A stretch of 64,000 nt of DNA. Source: Fictibacillus nanhaiensis (GTDB lineage Bacteria > Bacillota > Bacilli > Bacillales > Fictibacillaceae). Of this stretch, positions 8,605 to 17,088 are shown one piece after another (the first letter of the stretch is position 1; each line of letters starts with the position of its first letter). The stretch covers positions 620,001 to 684,000 of the forward strand of contig NZ_JAMBOD010000001.1 of the NCBI RefSeq assembly GCF_023715445.1, in the 5' to 3' direction. The position numbers and the translations under genes are program-made. Under the pieces are notes generated by a model. It had not been told where the DNA came from and made no database searches. It saw nothing but the letters and a program-made list of their open reading frames with translations.

Positions 8605-11016
8605 TTACACCTGCTGATACAACTGTATTTTTTCGATATACTGTGATGCAGCCTGCTTCGCTTGTTCAGGGTTTGTATTTTGAGAATAGACCGTAAAAAC
8701 AGGTTGTTCTACATCAGGTAATATAAGTGTCCAGCCGCCTTCAGGATGGAAAACTTTTATTCCATCAAGCAGTTCTACATTATTATCCCGAATATCTTCC
8801 ATTAATCTGCGCATCACACGTCCTTTTTTATCTTTCGGACAAGGAACATATTCTCTCAGTATATGAACATCTGGAAGCATTTTAACCAGTTCCGATAGTG
8901 TTATTTGCTGCATCGCCATCACTTCCAGAATATGAACAAATGCGTATTGTGCATCGTATTGATAATTAAGTACTCCTTCCCCAACCTCCATAATAGAGCG
9001 CGGATTAGCTTTGGTACGAATCAGCTTACCTTTTAATCGTTCTGCGATCGAATCTAATGCAGAAGAACCATATACAGGGATAGCCATCTCTTTTTGCTTA
9101 CCTTGTGAAAATGCCGTGAACACATAAAGAGCAAGCATTGTTTCTTCATCTAAAACTTCGCCTGTTTCTGTAATAAGCCGAAGCGTTTCCCCTGCCTCAC
9201 CGATTAGAACTCCGATATTTGCGTTCGTTACTCTTACAAATGAAGCCATCTCTTCAGGCTTTGTCTGATAAGGGGCCGTAAGAATTTCACAGTTAAGACG
9301 ATTGTATAAATTCGGGATAAAATTTAAATATGGCTGATGATTGTAGTTAACGACTACTCTGAATTTTGCCTCTTGTATTCTTTTTTCCTGAATCTCTTCG
9401 AGCAGCGCAGAGATATAATCTTCATGCTTGTTTGTCTGAACCGCGCCTTTTCCGATCCGGTCAAACGATGCACGTCTATAATCTTCCTGCCAATAAGCAT
9501 TTTCAATCTTTCTTTCAAGATCAGAATGAATCGGCAAGCCTTTCTTATCATAAAACTCAACCATTAATTGTTTTTCGCCTGTACGGTTTGAGAAACGGAC
9601 ATAAACCCCGCCTTCCAACCGTTCTTCTTCAATCGAAAATCTGACAACTGGTGCAACCGTCGGGCTAATATCAACTGTATGCACACCTGAAGAATGAAGT
9701 CCTTGTATGAAGGATTGCTTGATCATCACAGAAAAATCATGTGAATCACTTGCGATCAGAATTTGAGAACCGTACGGAAGAACCGCTCCGTATGCAGAAG
9801 CTAGCCTCGCGATGTAATCAGGAGTGATTTCAACATTAGCTATGCCTGAAACGCCCCGGGAGCCAAACAACGATTTCGTTGCTTTTTTCCCCCAAACGAT
9901 TGATGTATGAACAAGGGCTTCTTCGAAGATTTCTTTTTCCGGCCAAATTTTCACATCTGGTTTTAACGTTGCATTTCTCCCGATCGTACAATGATTACCG
10001 ACTACTGCATGCTCAAAAACAGAAGCATCTTTCTCAACTTTTGTTCCATTTGCAATCGTTGCACCTCTCAGCTCGCATTGATCACCTACAAAAACATCAT
10101 TCCATAGTACAGTCTTTTTTAAAGAGCTTCCAGAACTCACAACACTGTTCTTTCCGACAACGGATAATTTACCAACGTGAGCTCCCTTTCGGATCACAGC
10201 TCCATCTGCAATACTTACTGGACCCTCAATCTTTGCTCCTTCTTCAATAAAAACGTTTTCGCCGATCCAGATGCCTGGTTCATGCTCCATGCCTGCAATA
10301 GGAAGATTGACAAGTCCGTTTAGCATATCATAGTGAGACTGCCGGTATTGCTGTAGACTTCCGATGTCAGACCAGTATCCTTCAGCCTGATATCCGAACA
10401 AATTTTCATTTTCTTTCATTAATAAAGGAAAAAGATCTTTACTGAAATCTACAGGTACATCCTTTTCGATAAATTGAAAAACTTCAGGATCGAGCACATA
10501 GATCCCCGTATTTACGGTATCGCTGAAGACCTCATTCCAGCTTGGCTTTTCTAAGAATCGGATAATCTTTCCTTCCTGGTTTGTCATGATAACACCATAT
10601 TCGAGAGGTGATTCCACTTGTTTCATAAAGATGGTTGCAAGAGATTCTTTTTCTTCATGAAAACGGATGCCTTTTTCAAGGTTAAAATCAGTCAAAGCAT
10701 CACCGCTTATCACAATAAACCGCTCATCTAAAAACTCCTCAGCATTTTTAATCGACCCCGCAGTACCCAGAGGAGTGTCTTCAACAAAATAATGAAGATT
10801 TACACCAAAATCACGGCCATCACCAAAATAATTCTTGATAGCATCAGGAAGATAGTGAACTGTAACAGCAATATCAGTTATTCCATACTTTTTTAATAAC
10901 TCGATGCCATATTCCATAACTGGTTTGTGAAGCATGGGCACCATCGGTTTTGGCAAGTTGCATGTAAGAGGTCTTAAGCGAGTTCCTTTTCCGCCAGCCA
11001 TGATTACACCTTTCAT
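8605..11016 (-). CDS. Sugar-1-phosphate nucleotidyltransferase fused to phosphohexomutase-like domain
   Basis: 803 residues in three parts. Residues 1-235 are a nucleotidyltransferase (signature AGGKGTRLRPLT at 7-18, metal Asp in SGDALTD). Residues 248-375 are left-handed beta-helix hexapeptide repeats. Residues 382-800 resemble a phosphomannomutase/phosphoglucomutase. Databases usually call such fusions mannose-1-phosphate guanylyltransferase/phosphomannomutase; in this operon an ADP- or UDP-glucose role supplying the glucan synthase is more likely, but this is inference. The mutase part is degenerate: where catalytic TASHNP is expected there is RFSNRTGE (about 474-481), and where the metal loop DGDxDR is expected there is IGEAGET (about 605-611). 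It overlaps the GH57/GT4 gene by one base (stop-start ATGA type junction). Confidence 0.88.
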   Translation of the reverse strand: MKGVIMAGGKGTRLRPLTCNLPKPMVPMLHKPVMEYGIELLKKYGITDIAVTVHYLPDAIKNYFGDGRDFGVNLHYFVEDTPLGTAGSIKNAEEFLDERFIVISGDALTDFNLEKGIRFHEEKESLATIFMKQVESPLEYGVIMTNQEGKIIRFLEKPSWNEVFSDTVNTGIYVLDPEVFQFIEKDVPVDFSKDLFPLLMKENENLFGYQAEGYWSDIGSLQQYRQSHYDMLNGLVNLPIAGMEHEPGIWIGENVFIEEGAKIEGPVSIADGAVIRKGAHVGKLSVVGKNSVVSSGSSLKKTVLWNDVFVGDQCELRGATIANGTKVEKDASVFEHAVVGNHCTIGRNATLKPDVKIWPEKEIFEEALVHTSIVWGKKATKSLFGSRGVSGIANVEITPDYIARLASAYGAVLPYGSQILIASDSHDFSVMIKQSFIQGLHSSGVHTVDISPTVAPVVRFSIEEERLEGGVYVRFSNRTGEKQLMVEFYDKKGLPIHSDLERKIENAYWQEDYRRASFDRIGKGAVQTNKHEDYISALLEEIQEKRIQEAKFRVVVNYNHQPYLNFIPNLYNRLNCEILTAPYQTKPEEMASFVRVTNANIGVLIGEAGETLRLITETGEVLDEETMLALYVFTAFSQGKQKEMAIPVYGSSALDSIAERLKGKLIRTKANPRSIMEVGEGVLNYQYDAQYAFVHILEVMAMQQITLSELVKMLPDVHILREYVPCPKDKKGRVMRRLMEDIRDNNVELLDGIKVFHPEGGWTLILPDVEQPVFTVYSQNTNPEQAKQAASQYIEKIQLYQQV

Positions 11017-13814
11017 TACACCATTCCTCCTACTTTCGCTGTTTTATTGTGAATTTTGTTGTATAGATCAGCCGTTCTTTCTGCAATTGAATCCCAGCTA
11101 AACACAGTTTTAGCTGTTTCTTCTCCTTTTCTAGCCATTTCTTTGCAGTGTTCACGATTAGCAAGCATATACTCCACTGCCCAAACGATACTATGCGGAT
11201 CATTAGGATAGACTTTCAGACCCGTTGTCTCATGATCTATTATTTCTTTCAATCCACCCGTATCTGAGACGATTGTTAGTTTCCCTGACGCCATTCCTTC
11301 CAAAGCAACAATTCCAAATGGCTCATAGTGACTTGGAAATAAAGCAGCATCGGCTTTTGCAAACCACTCGTTTCTCTCTTCATCACTCACAAAACCAGCT
11401 AAGTATACATAGTTATCTAATTGTTTCTGTTTAACCATTTCTCTAAGCTCATCCAGTAATGGACCCTTGCCTGCTATAACAAATTTAACTTGAAGTCCTT
11501 TGTTTCTTAAGATCTCTGCAGCTTCAATAATAGTCTGAAAGCCCTTTTCTTTTACGATTCTTCCTACAGAAAATAATAAGAGTTCGTTATGCGGACGATT
11601 GTGATAGTCCATATTTTTCTGTGATTTGATCACAAGCTGATCAGGGTCAATTCCATTTGGCAGAATTGTGATTTTATCTTCTGGTATTTGAAACACTTCC
11701 ACGAGTTCTTGTTTCATGTACGTACTGCAAACGATTAAAGAATCAGAACCATCCATGAGTTCCCACTCTTTTTGATTGATCTCATATTGAAGCGGGGAGG
11801 TAATTCCATTATTTCTGCCATGCTCAGTTGCATGGATCGTTGTAATCAAAGGAATATTCAATTCACTTTTTATAGCTAATGCAGCAACTGATACGAGCCA
11901 ATCATGGGCATGAATACAATCAAAATGTATCTTTTTTGATAGTTCAGCAGCATAATCTGCCATTGCAAAATTCAAGCTGCCGGTCCAGTGGAAAAAAGAA
12001 TCAAATGCTGGCTGCTTTCCTGCAATTCTGTAAACATGTACGCCATTATTGATTTCATAATCCGGGTAACCCTCAACTGATGAAGTTAAAACGTATACTT
12101 CATGACCTAAATCTATTAATTTTCGCGAAAGATCAAAAACATGTCTTGAGAGCCCGCCTACTACCATCGGTGGAAATTCCCAAGAAAGTATTAAAATTTT
12201 CTTCCCCTTAGTTTGTTGTTTCTTATACTGATTTTCTACGTAAAGATCATGCTGGTTTTTAAACAATGGCCATAAATCCATTGGGATAAATGGGTATTCG
12301 TTTTCATAATCTGAAATTTCGTTAACGTTAAAACTGCCGTTTTGAATGGACAGTCGTAAAGCATGAAATCTTTCAATATGTTCTTGAAATCTTTCTTTTG
12401 CATAATGGGCAGCACTATTCCCCTCAACGATAAACGCCCAGTCTGAACTTGCAGCAAGCATCCATTCTCTTACCATTTGGTTTGCATACCGTTCAATCAC
12501 AATGTTTACTTTTTCTTTTGAGAGATTGGCTGCTAGTTCAACTAATTTCTTTTCACAATAATGCAAGTGACGATACATCCATGCATTTGTTTCATTTAAC
12601 CACACTTCGCCTGTTCCATTTTTGCCCCATGTAGAAAAGGCAGGTCTGACGGTTTCGAGGTCTTGATAATGTCTGTATAGGAATTCTTGAGGTGTTATCC
12701 AGCTAATGTTTTGTTCACTTGAAACCACCATGGCTTGCTTTAAAAATTCTGGTCCTTCAAACCACCAATGTCCAAAGAGTTCTGCATCAAAAGGTGCTGT
12801 TATTAGTTGAGGAGGATAAGATTGTTCGTTGTTATGTAAATATTCATCGATGCGATTATTGAAATCAAAGGAATGCAGTTTAACTTTTTCCACGGCTCGT
12901 ACTCTGTTGTACCAGTCTTTTTTCTCGGTATCACCTGTAATACGCCAATATTTCAAGGAGGAGTCTATCCGAATCCCTTCAGGGTGGATAAATCCTTTAA
13001 TATATTCATAATCCCGCTCATAAGCAACATCACGGTAAAACTCTCGATAATCGTTGTCACCCGGATATCCGACTGAGGAGTTCCATATCGTTTCTGAAAT
13101 AAATTGATTTCGCGGGAATAACGCTACTCCATGAGGCGAATAAACGGGTGCACCGATCCCTTTACGTGGAAGGGGTTTGCTTTTTAAAACGGTTTGCTCA
13201 TCTACAAATGTATAGCGGATTCCTGCATCGGCTAAAACTTTATCTATTCCAGGCGAGTAAGCACATTCCGGAAGCCAAAATCCAGTAGGCTTTTCACCAA
13301 AATATCTTTCGTACGTATTTATACCTGCAAGTATCTGTGCTTTTAATCCTTGTTCTGTTTGAACATATGGGAGAAAAGCATGTGTCGCAGCAGACGTAAT
13401 ACAAGTGATTTTCCCTTCATCCCTATACGTTTTAAAAGCTTTTATCATTTGGCAATCATACTGCTGGTACGTTTGCATGATCTTTTTAAACCGGTCTTCG
13501 TAAAAAGCGATAACCTCTTTTTCGTGTTTGATTTTGGAATGATTTTTTTCTTTTTTGATAAGTTTTAATGTTAGGTCGAGATGTTCTAAATATCTTTTTT
13601 GAATGACTGGATCATTCAGCAGTTCAAGTAGTGGAGGGGAAAAAGATAAGGTCCAGGATAAAGATTCAGGCTGTTCTTCGAGAACCCATAATAACGGGAT
13701 ATATGTCTCAGTCAGTGCCTCAAAAACCCATCTTTCCTCTAATCGATTTGCTTCTTTATGTCTCACATAAGGAAGGTGAGCGTGCAAAACTAATGCGAAA
13801 TACCCGTTAGACAT
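11016..13814 (-). CDS. GH57 1,4-alpha-glucan branching enzyme fused to GT4 glucan synthase
   Basis: 932 residues carrying two enzymes. Residues 1-520 are GH57 with its helical C-terminal extension (DUF1957): start motif HAHLPYVRH, nucleophile E183 in WLPECAYSPG (same number as in the archaeal branching enzymes I know), and acid Asp D343 in PFDAELFGHWWFEG. Residues about 538-925 are a GT-B family 4 glycosyltransferase of the GlgA-like type: EFPPMVVGGLSRHV at the N-domain, HAHDW in the middle, SVGRIVKEKG and the C-domain EPFGIVALEGMASG with its nucleotide-sugar-binding Glu residues. A glucan synthase joined to a branching enzyme can make branched alpha-glucan from one polypeptide. It sits 11 bases after the DUF4912 gene and overlaps the next gene by one base. 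Confidence 0.92.
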   Translation of the reverse strand: MSNGYFALVLHAHLPYVRHKEANRLEERWVFEALTETYIPLLWVLEEQPESLSWTLSFSPPLLELLNDPVIQKRYLEHLDLTLKLIKKEKNHSKIKHEKEVIAFYEDRFKKIMQTYQQYDCQMIKAFKTYRDEGKITCITSAATHAFLPYVQTEQGLKAQILAGINTYERYFGEKPTGFWLPECAYSPGIDKVLADAGIRYTFVDEQTVLKSKPLPRKGIGAPVYSPHGVALFPRNQFISETIWNSSVGYPGDNDYREFYRDVAYERDYEYIKGFIHPEGIRIDSSLKYWRITGDTEKKDWYNRVRAVEKVKLHSFDFNNRIDEYLHNNEQSYPPQLITAPFDAELFGHWWFEGPEFLKQAMVVSSEQNISWITPQEFLYRHYQDLETVRPAFSTWGKNGTGEVWLNETNAWMYRHLHYCEKKLVELAANLSKEKVNIVIERYANQMVREWMLAASSDWAFIVEGNSAAHYAKERFQEHIERFHALRLSIQNGSFNVNEISDYENEYPFIPMDLWPLFKNQHDLYVENQYKKQQTKGKKILILSWEFPPMVVGGLSRHVFDLSRKLIDLGHEVYVLTSSVEGYPDYEINNGVHVYRIAGKQPAFDSFFHWTGSLNFAMADYAAELSKKIHFDCIHAHDWLVSVAALAIKSELNIPLITTIHATEHGRNNGITSPLQYEINQKEWELMDGSDSLIVCSTYMKQELVEVFQIPEDKITILPNGIDPDQLVIKSQKNMDYHNRPHNELLLFSVGRIVKEKGFQTIIEAAEILRNKGLQVKFVIAGKGPLLDELREMVKQKQLDNYVYLAGFVSDEERNEWFAKADAALFPSHYEPFGIVALEGMASGKLTIVSDTGGLKEIIDHETTGLKVYPNDPHSIVWAVEYMLANREHCKEMARKGEETAKTVFSWDSIAERTADLYNKIHNKTAKVGGMV

Positions 13815-13825
13815 CGTGTACTCTC

Positions 13826-14467
13826 CTATCTGATTTTTTGATAGTATGAATAAGTCGAAAAATTCTCAAGCCACTCAGGCTGAGTAACTTCCTGGTGTTT
13901 CCATCGTTCTAACTTTTCATCGTAAGTATCACTCATTTCAGCTGCACTGGTTTCAGCTGGATTAGAACGAAGCAACGTAAAAAAGCTGCCATCAAAAGTA
14001 CGAGTTCCTATATCTGCAATATATGTTCTGTCAGGTTCTAAACAATGAATAAACCAGTTGTTAGTCATTGGAGGAAGGTCCACTTCAAATGTTCTGTGTG
14101 CGTTATGACCATAAAAGATGATATCTGTAACATCATAAAGTTTTAAAACGTTCGGGAGTTCTTCCCACTTTGTGCGGAAATGATGTTCTGCCATGTTCTT
14201 GATAGAGTTTGAGAAACTCCAGTAAACATACAAGCTTTCATGTGTGTGGGGGATCAGACAAGCATTAGCTTCCTTATATTCATAAGGCATTGACCACTTA
14301 TCTTTTTTAATTTCTACTGGTGGAGCAAAGATTTCTGAGGGCGGTGATTGCTGCTGCCGGTATTTATTCCAGCGGTACTGAACTTTGCCGATAGACATGT
14401 TCATTTGTTCGGCTATTTCCTGTAAAGTAAGTCCTCTTTCCTTTAACTTCACAATATCTTCGATCAA
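13826..14467 (-). CDS. DUF4912 protein with N-terminal helix-turn-helix
   Basis: About 213 residues from TTG at 14467, which has AGGTGA five to six bases upstream; a GTG nine bases earlier would overlap that site. Residues 1-40 form a helix-turn-helix (LKERGLTLQEIAEQMNMS, then KVQYRWNKYRQ). Residues about 60-190 are the DUF4912 beta-rich domain, which I know from thermophile and Bacillales proteins and which resembles carbohydrate-binding or E-set folds. It is the first gene of the glucan operon, so it could regulate the operon, bind the polymer, or both. This is inference; no experimental function is known to me. Confidence 0.82.
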   Translation of the reverse strand: MIEDIVKLKERGLTLQEIAEQMNMSIGKVQYRWNKYRQQQSPPSEIFAPPVEIKKDKWSMPYEYKEANACLIPHTHESLYVYWSFSNSIKNMAEHHFRTKWEELPNVLKLYDVTDIIFYGHNAHRTFEVDLPPMTNNWFIHCLEPDRTYIADIGTRTFDGSFFTLLRSNPAETSAAEMSDTYDEKLERWKHQEVTQPEWLENFSTYSYYQKIR

Positions 14468-14530
14468 GTTTATCACCTCATCTTAATCAATTATTCCAGA
14501 AAACTTGTACTTATTCTCTGATTTTTAATA

Positions 14531-14559
14531 ATCGTATCACTAGATATTTTTATGTACAA
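14531..14559 (-). promoter_or_regulatory. Candidate sigma-A promoter of the glucan operon
   Basis: Minus-strand TTGTAC and TACGAT with a 17-base spacer, about 65 bases upstream of the DUF4912 start. It is the best promoter match in the 14468-14842 intergenic region. Confidence 0.5.
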
Positions 14560-14626
14560 TGTGTTAAAAAAGTCGAAAAATGGCGGTCCCACTACCTGCT
14601 TGTGATTACAGTTTATGTAAAGATTT

Positions 14627-14640
14627 TGTAACCGGTTGCT
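14627..14640. promoter_or_regulatory. Candidate catabolite-responsive element (cre)
   Basis: TGTAACCGGTTGCT matches 12 of 14 positions of the CcpA site consensus TGWAANCGNTNWCA-type palindrome. It lies between the divergent glucan operon and the small gene at 14843, about 110 bases upstream of the predicted operon start. The rest of the 14468-14842 gap is AT-rich sequence without a gene. Confidence 0.35.
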
Positions 14641-14842
14641 TAATCAGATTATTCTGAAATTCAGACAAAAAAATACAAACAACCTTAACTTTTTCCTTCT
14701 TTTTGGAAATCCAATAATCGTAAGTGCAAGAAAATAGTCGAAATGTTGTATTTTGTGTAAACTTTTGTGAAAAAACCTATACCACAAATAAATACTATGT
14801 TATAAAAGTAAAGGGTATAGCTTTATTTACAGGGAGGATATT

Positions 14843-15034
14843 ATGGAGTTTGCAATTTTTGGACTATTGCTGGTAGGTATTATTCTTTTGATTCTTTCCT
14901 TTCGAAGAAATCGTGAAAACTCAGTTGAAACACAGCTTGAAAATTTTACGATTCAGTTAATGAAAGAAATTTATCAAATTAAAAAGAAACTTAAAGTTCT
15001 TGAAGATGAAATGATGATTAATGATAAGAACTAA
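14843..15034 (+). CDS. Small membrane protein with coiled-coil tail
   Basis: 63 residues. The ATG is preceded by GGGAGGA at good distance. A single hydrophobic segment covers residues 3-20, followed by Arg/Lys and a charged helix (residues 28-58) with heptad-like spacing of Leu and Ile. It is followed 20 bases later by the gene at 15055, probably the same transcript. By position the pair corresponds to the small yqzC/yqzD genes beside pst in B. subtilis, but I cannot confirm homology. Confidence 0.72.
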   Translation: MEFAIFGLLLVGIILLILSFRRNRENSVETQLENFTIQLMKEIYQIKKKLKVLEDEMMINDKN

Positions 15035-15054
15035 ATTTGTGAGGGGAAATTAGT

Positions 15055-15519
15055 ATGACGAGTAAAAACCTTCGCGGATTTTCAGCTGGTATTATTATTT
15101 CTACTGGAATATTAGCTGGTGTATATTACACAGCCGATACAGAGCAGAGTACTGTATTGACGGATGAATCAGTGGAACAATATCTTTCTGAAAAAGGCGA
15201 GTTGGCAATTTCAAAAGAGGAATATACTTCTTTAACAGAAGCTGAAAGTGCTGCAGCAGCACCTGCAAAAGAAGAAGCCAAGGCTGAACCGGAAAAAGAA
15301 GAAGAGAAAGTCTTTCAAATGACTTTGACGATCACACAAGGTATGAGTACTGGGGAAGTGTGCGACCTTCTTCAAAAAGGGAACATCATTAAAGACAGCG
15401 GAGAGTTTTTAAAGTACTTACGATCCAATAACCTGGAAGGTGCTGTCAGAGCAGAATCTCATCAAGTGAACAGCAACATGAGCTTTGATGAAATAGCTAA
15501 AGAAATTACAAGTTCTTAA
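15055..15519 (+). CDS. Membrane-anchored protein with MltG/YceG-like C-terminal motif
   Basis: 154 residues with a GAGGGG site seven bases before ATG. Residues 7-27 are a transmembrane or uncleaved signal segment. Residues 60-90 are an Ala/Glu/Lys-rich linker. Residues 92-150 (TLTITQGMSTGEVCDLLQKGNII and onward) resemble the LysM-like subdomain found in endolytic transglycosylase MltG, without the catalytic part. An extracytoplasmic, peptidoglycan-near role is plausible. Equivalent genes sit beside pst in other bacilli. Confidence 0.75.
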   Translation: MTSKNLRGFSAGIIISTGILAGVYYTADTEQSTVLTDESVEQYLSEKGELAISKEEYTSLTEAESAAAAPAKEEAKAEPEKEEEKVFQMTLTITQGMSTGEVCDLLQKGNIIKDSGEFLKYLRSNNLEGAVRAESHQVNSNMSFDEIAKEITSS

Positions 15520-15535
15520 ATAAATTCTTACATAA

Positions 15536-15572
15536 AAAGAGCAGGCGCTTATCACGCCTGCTCTCTTTTTTT
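15536..15572. terminator. Bidirectional terminator
   Basis: Perfect 10-pair stem AGAGCAGGCG/CGCCTGCTCT with a seven-base loop; T runs follow on both strands. It ends the convergent gene at 15055 (+) and phoU (-). Confidence 0.9.
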
Positions 15573-16230
15573 AATCGTTTAATCCGTATCTTTTCCCTTT
15601 AACTAAGAAAATAATGCTTTCCGCAATGTTCGTTGCATGGTCAGCTGTACGTTCGATGTATCTGCACACGAACAACAATTGGCTGATCTGCGAAAGGTGA
15701 TCAGGATTTTTGGTCATTAACTCGAGAAGTTCTTTAATAATTTTTCCGTATTTCTCGTCAACATAATCATCAAGATCAGCAAGTTCTTTTGCAAGAGAAA
15801 CGTCTTCTTCCACATATGCTTTTGTAGCAGTTGTGAGCATGTGAATGGCATGTTGAGCCATTTTTGGAAGTTCTTCAAGTGGTTTAATAAGCTCCTGCTT
15901 TCCAATACGAATCGTTGATTTAGCAATATTCACTGCAAAATCAGCCATTCTTTCAATATCAGACGAAATCTTGATAGCTGCAATAATTCTTCGCAGATCT
16001 GACGCTACAGGTGCTTGTTTGGCAATTAAAAGAATTGCCATATCATTGATCTCATCTTCTAAGACATTGATTCGGTTATCATTTTCAATAACTTCAAGAG
16101 CTTTGTCTAAATCTTGAGTTTTTAACGCTTCTACCGACTGAAGGAGCGCTTCCTCTGTAAGTTTTGATATCTGAATAATAGCTTGTTTCATTTCTTCTAA
16201 TTGAAGCTGAAAATTTTCACGAACAACCAT
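15571..16230 (-). CDS. phoU: Phosphate signalling complex protein PhoU
   Basis: 219 residues, normal for PhoU. Two three-helix repeats each carry the conserved E-x(3)-D-x(3) metal-binding pattern (INDMAIL near residue 60, ERMADFAVNIAKS near 93, ERTADHATNIAES near 193). PhoU links the Pst transporter to the PhoR sensor kinase and limits phosphate uptake. It is the last gene of pstSCAB-phoU, 23 bases after pstB. B. subtilis 168 has no phoU at this locus, so phosphate signalling here may be closer to the E. coli arrangement. Confidence 0.95.
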   Translation of the reverse strand: MVVRENFQLQLEEMKQAIIQISKLTEEALLQSVEALKTQDLDKALEVIENDNRINVLEDEINDMAILLIAKQAPVASDLRRIIAAIKISSDIERMADFAVNIAKSTIRIGKQELIKPLEELPKMAQHAIHMLTTATKAYVEEDVSLAKELADLDDYVDEKYGKIIKELLELMTKNPDHLSQISQLLFVCRYIERTADHATNIAESIIFLVKGKRYGLND

Positions 16231-16253
16231 TTATCCCACTCCTATTCTCTTTT

Positions 16254-17066
16254 TTAGCCAAAACGTCCGGTAATATAATCTTCTGTTCGTTTATCAGAAG
16301 GATTTGAGAACAATGTGCTTGTATCTGTGTACTCTACAACTTCCCCATTTAGGAAGAATGCAGTGCGATCTGATATACGAGCCGCTTGCTGCATGTTATG
16401 TGTAACGATAACAATGCTATAATCCTTTTTCAATTCCTGAACAAGTTCTTCAACTTTTAATGTAGAGATTGGATCTAGAGCGGATGTAGGTTCATCCATT
16501 AAAATAACGTCTGGTTCGATCGCAAGACAGCGCGCAATACACAAACGCTGCTGCTGACCGCCGGACAATCCATAGGCATTCTCGTTTAAACGGTCTTTGA
16601 CTTCGTCCCAGATGGCCGCACCTCTTAAGCTTTTTTCAACTACTTCGTCTAAAACTTTTTTATTTTTGATACCATGGATACGCGGTCCATAAGCTACATT
16701 ATCATAGATGGATTTTGGGAACGGATTTGGCTTTTGAAACACCATACCTACTTGTGTACGAAGTTCTTCAACCCCGTACTTCGGATCAAAGATATTTTTT
16801 TCTCTGTAAACAATTTCTCCTGACATACGAACGATTGGTACCATTTCAACCATTCTGTTCAATGTTTTAATAAATGTGGATTTACCGCAGCCAGAAGGCC
16901 CAATAATTGCTGTAACCTGCTTTTCAGGTATATCGAATTTAATATCTTTTAATGCATGGTCTTGCCCGTACCATAAGTTTAAATTATTTATATTAAAAAC
17001 AGGTGTAAACTCATCCTGCTTTTCTTTTCCTTTTTGTACCAATTGGTTATTAATTGTAATATCCAT
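16254..17066 (-). CDS. pstB: Phosphate ABC transporter ATP-binding protein PstB
   Basis: 270 residues. Walker A GPSGCGKS near 56-63, Q-loop [11 protein letters not shown], signature [16 protein letters not shown], and Walker [14 protein letters not shown] are all intact. NPFPKS and the C-terminal YITGRFG are PstB hallmarks. It drives phosphate import through PstC-PstA. Only one pstB is present, where B. subtilis has two (pstBA and pstBB). Confidence 0.97.
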   Translation of the reverse strand: MDITINNQLVQKGKEKQDEFTPVFNINNLNLWYGQDHALKDIKFDIPEKQVTAIIGPSGCGKSTFIKTLNRMVEMVPIVRMSGEIVYREKNIFDPKYGVEELRTQVGMVFQKPNPFPKSIYDNVAYGPRIHGIKNKKVLDEVVEKSLRGAAIWDEVKDRLNENAYGLSGGQQQRLCIARCLAIEPDVILMDEPTSALDPISTLKVEELVQELKKDYSIVIVTHNMQQAARISDRTAFFLNGEVVEYTDTSTLFSNPSDKRTEDYITGRFG

Positions 17067-17088
17067 GATTTTAGCCTCCCTCTCTCAG

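Noticed and set aside
9337-9644. Several 70-90 codon frames opposite the nucleotidyltransferase-mutase gene
   Set aside because: All lie within one well-supported coding region and lack start signals.
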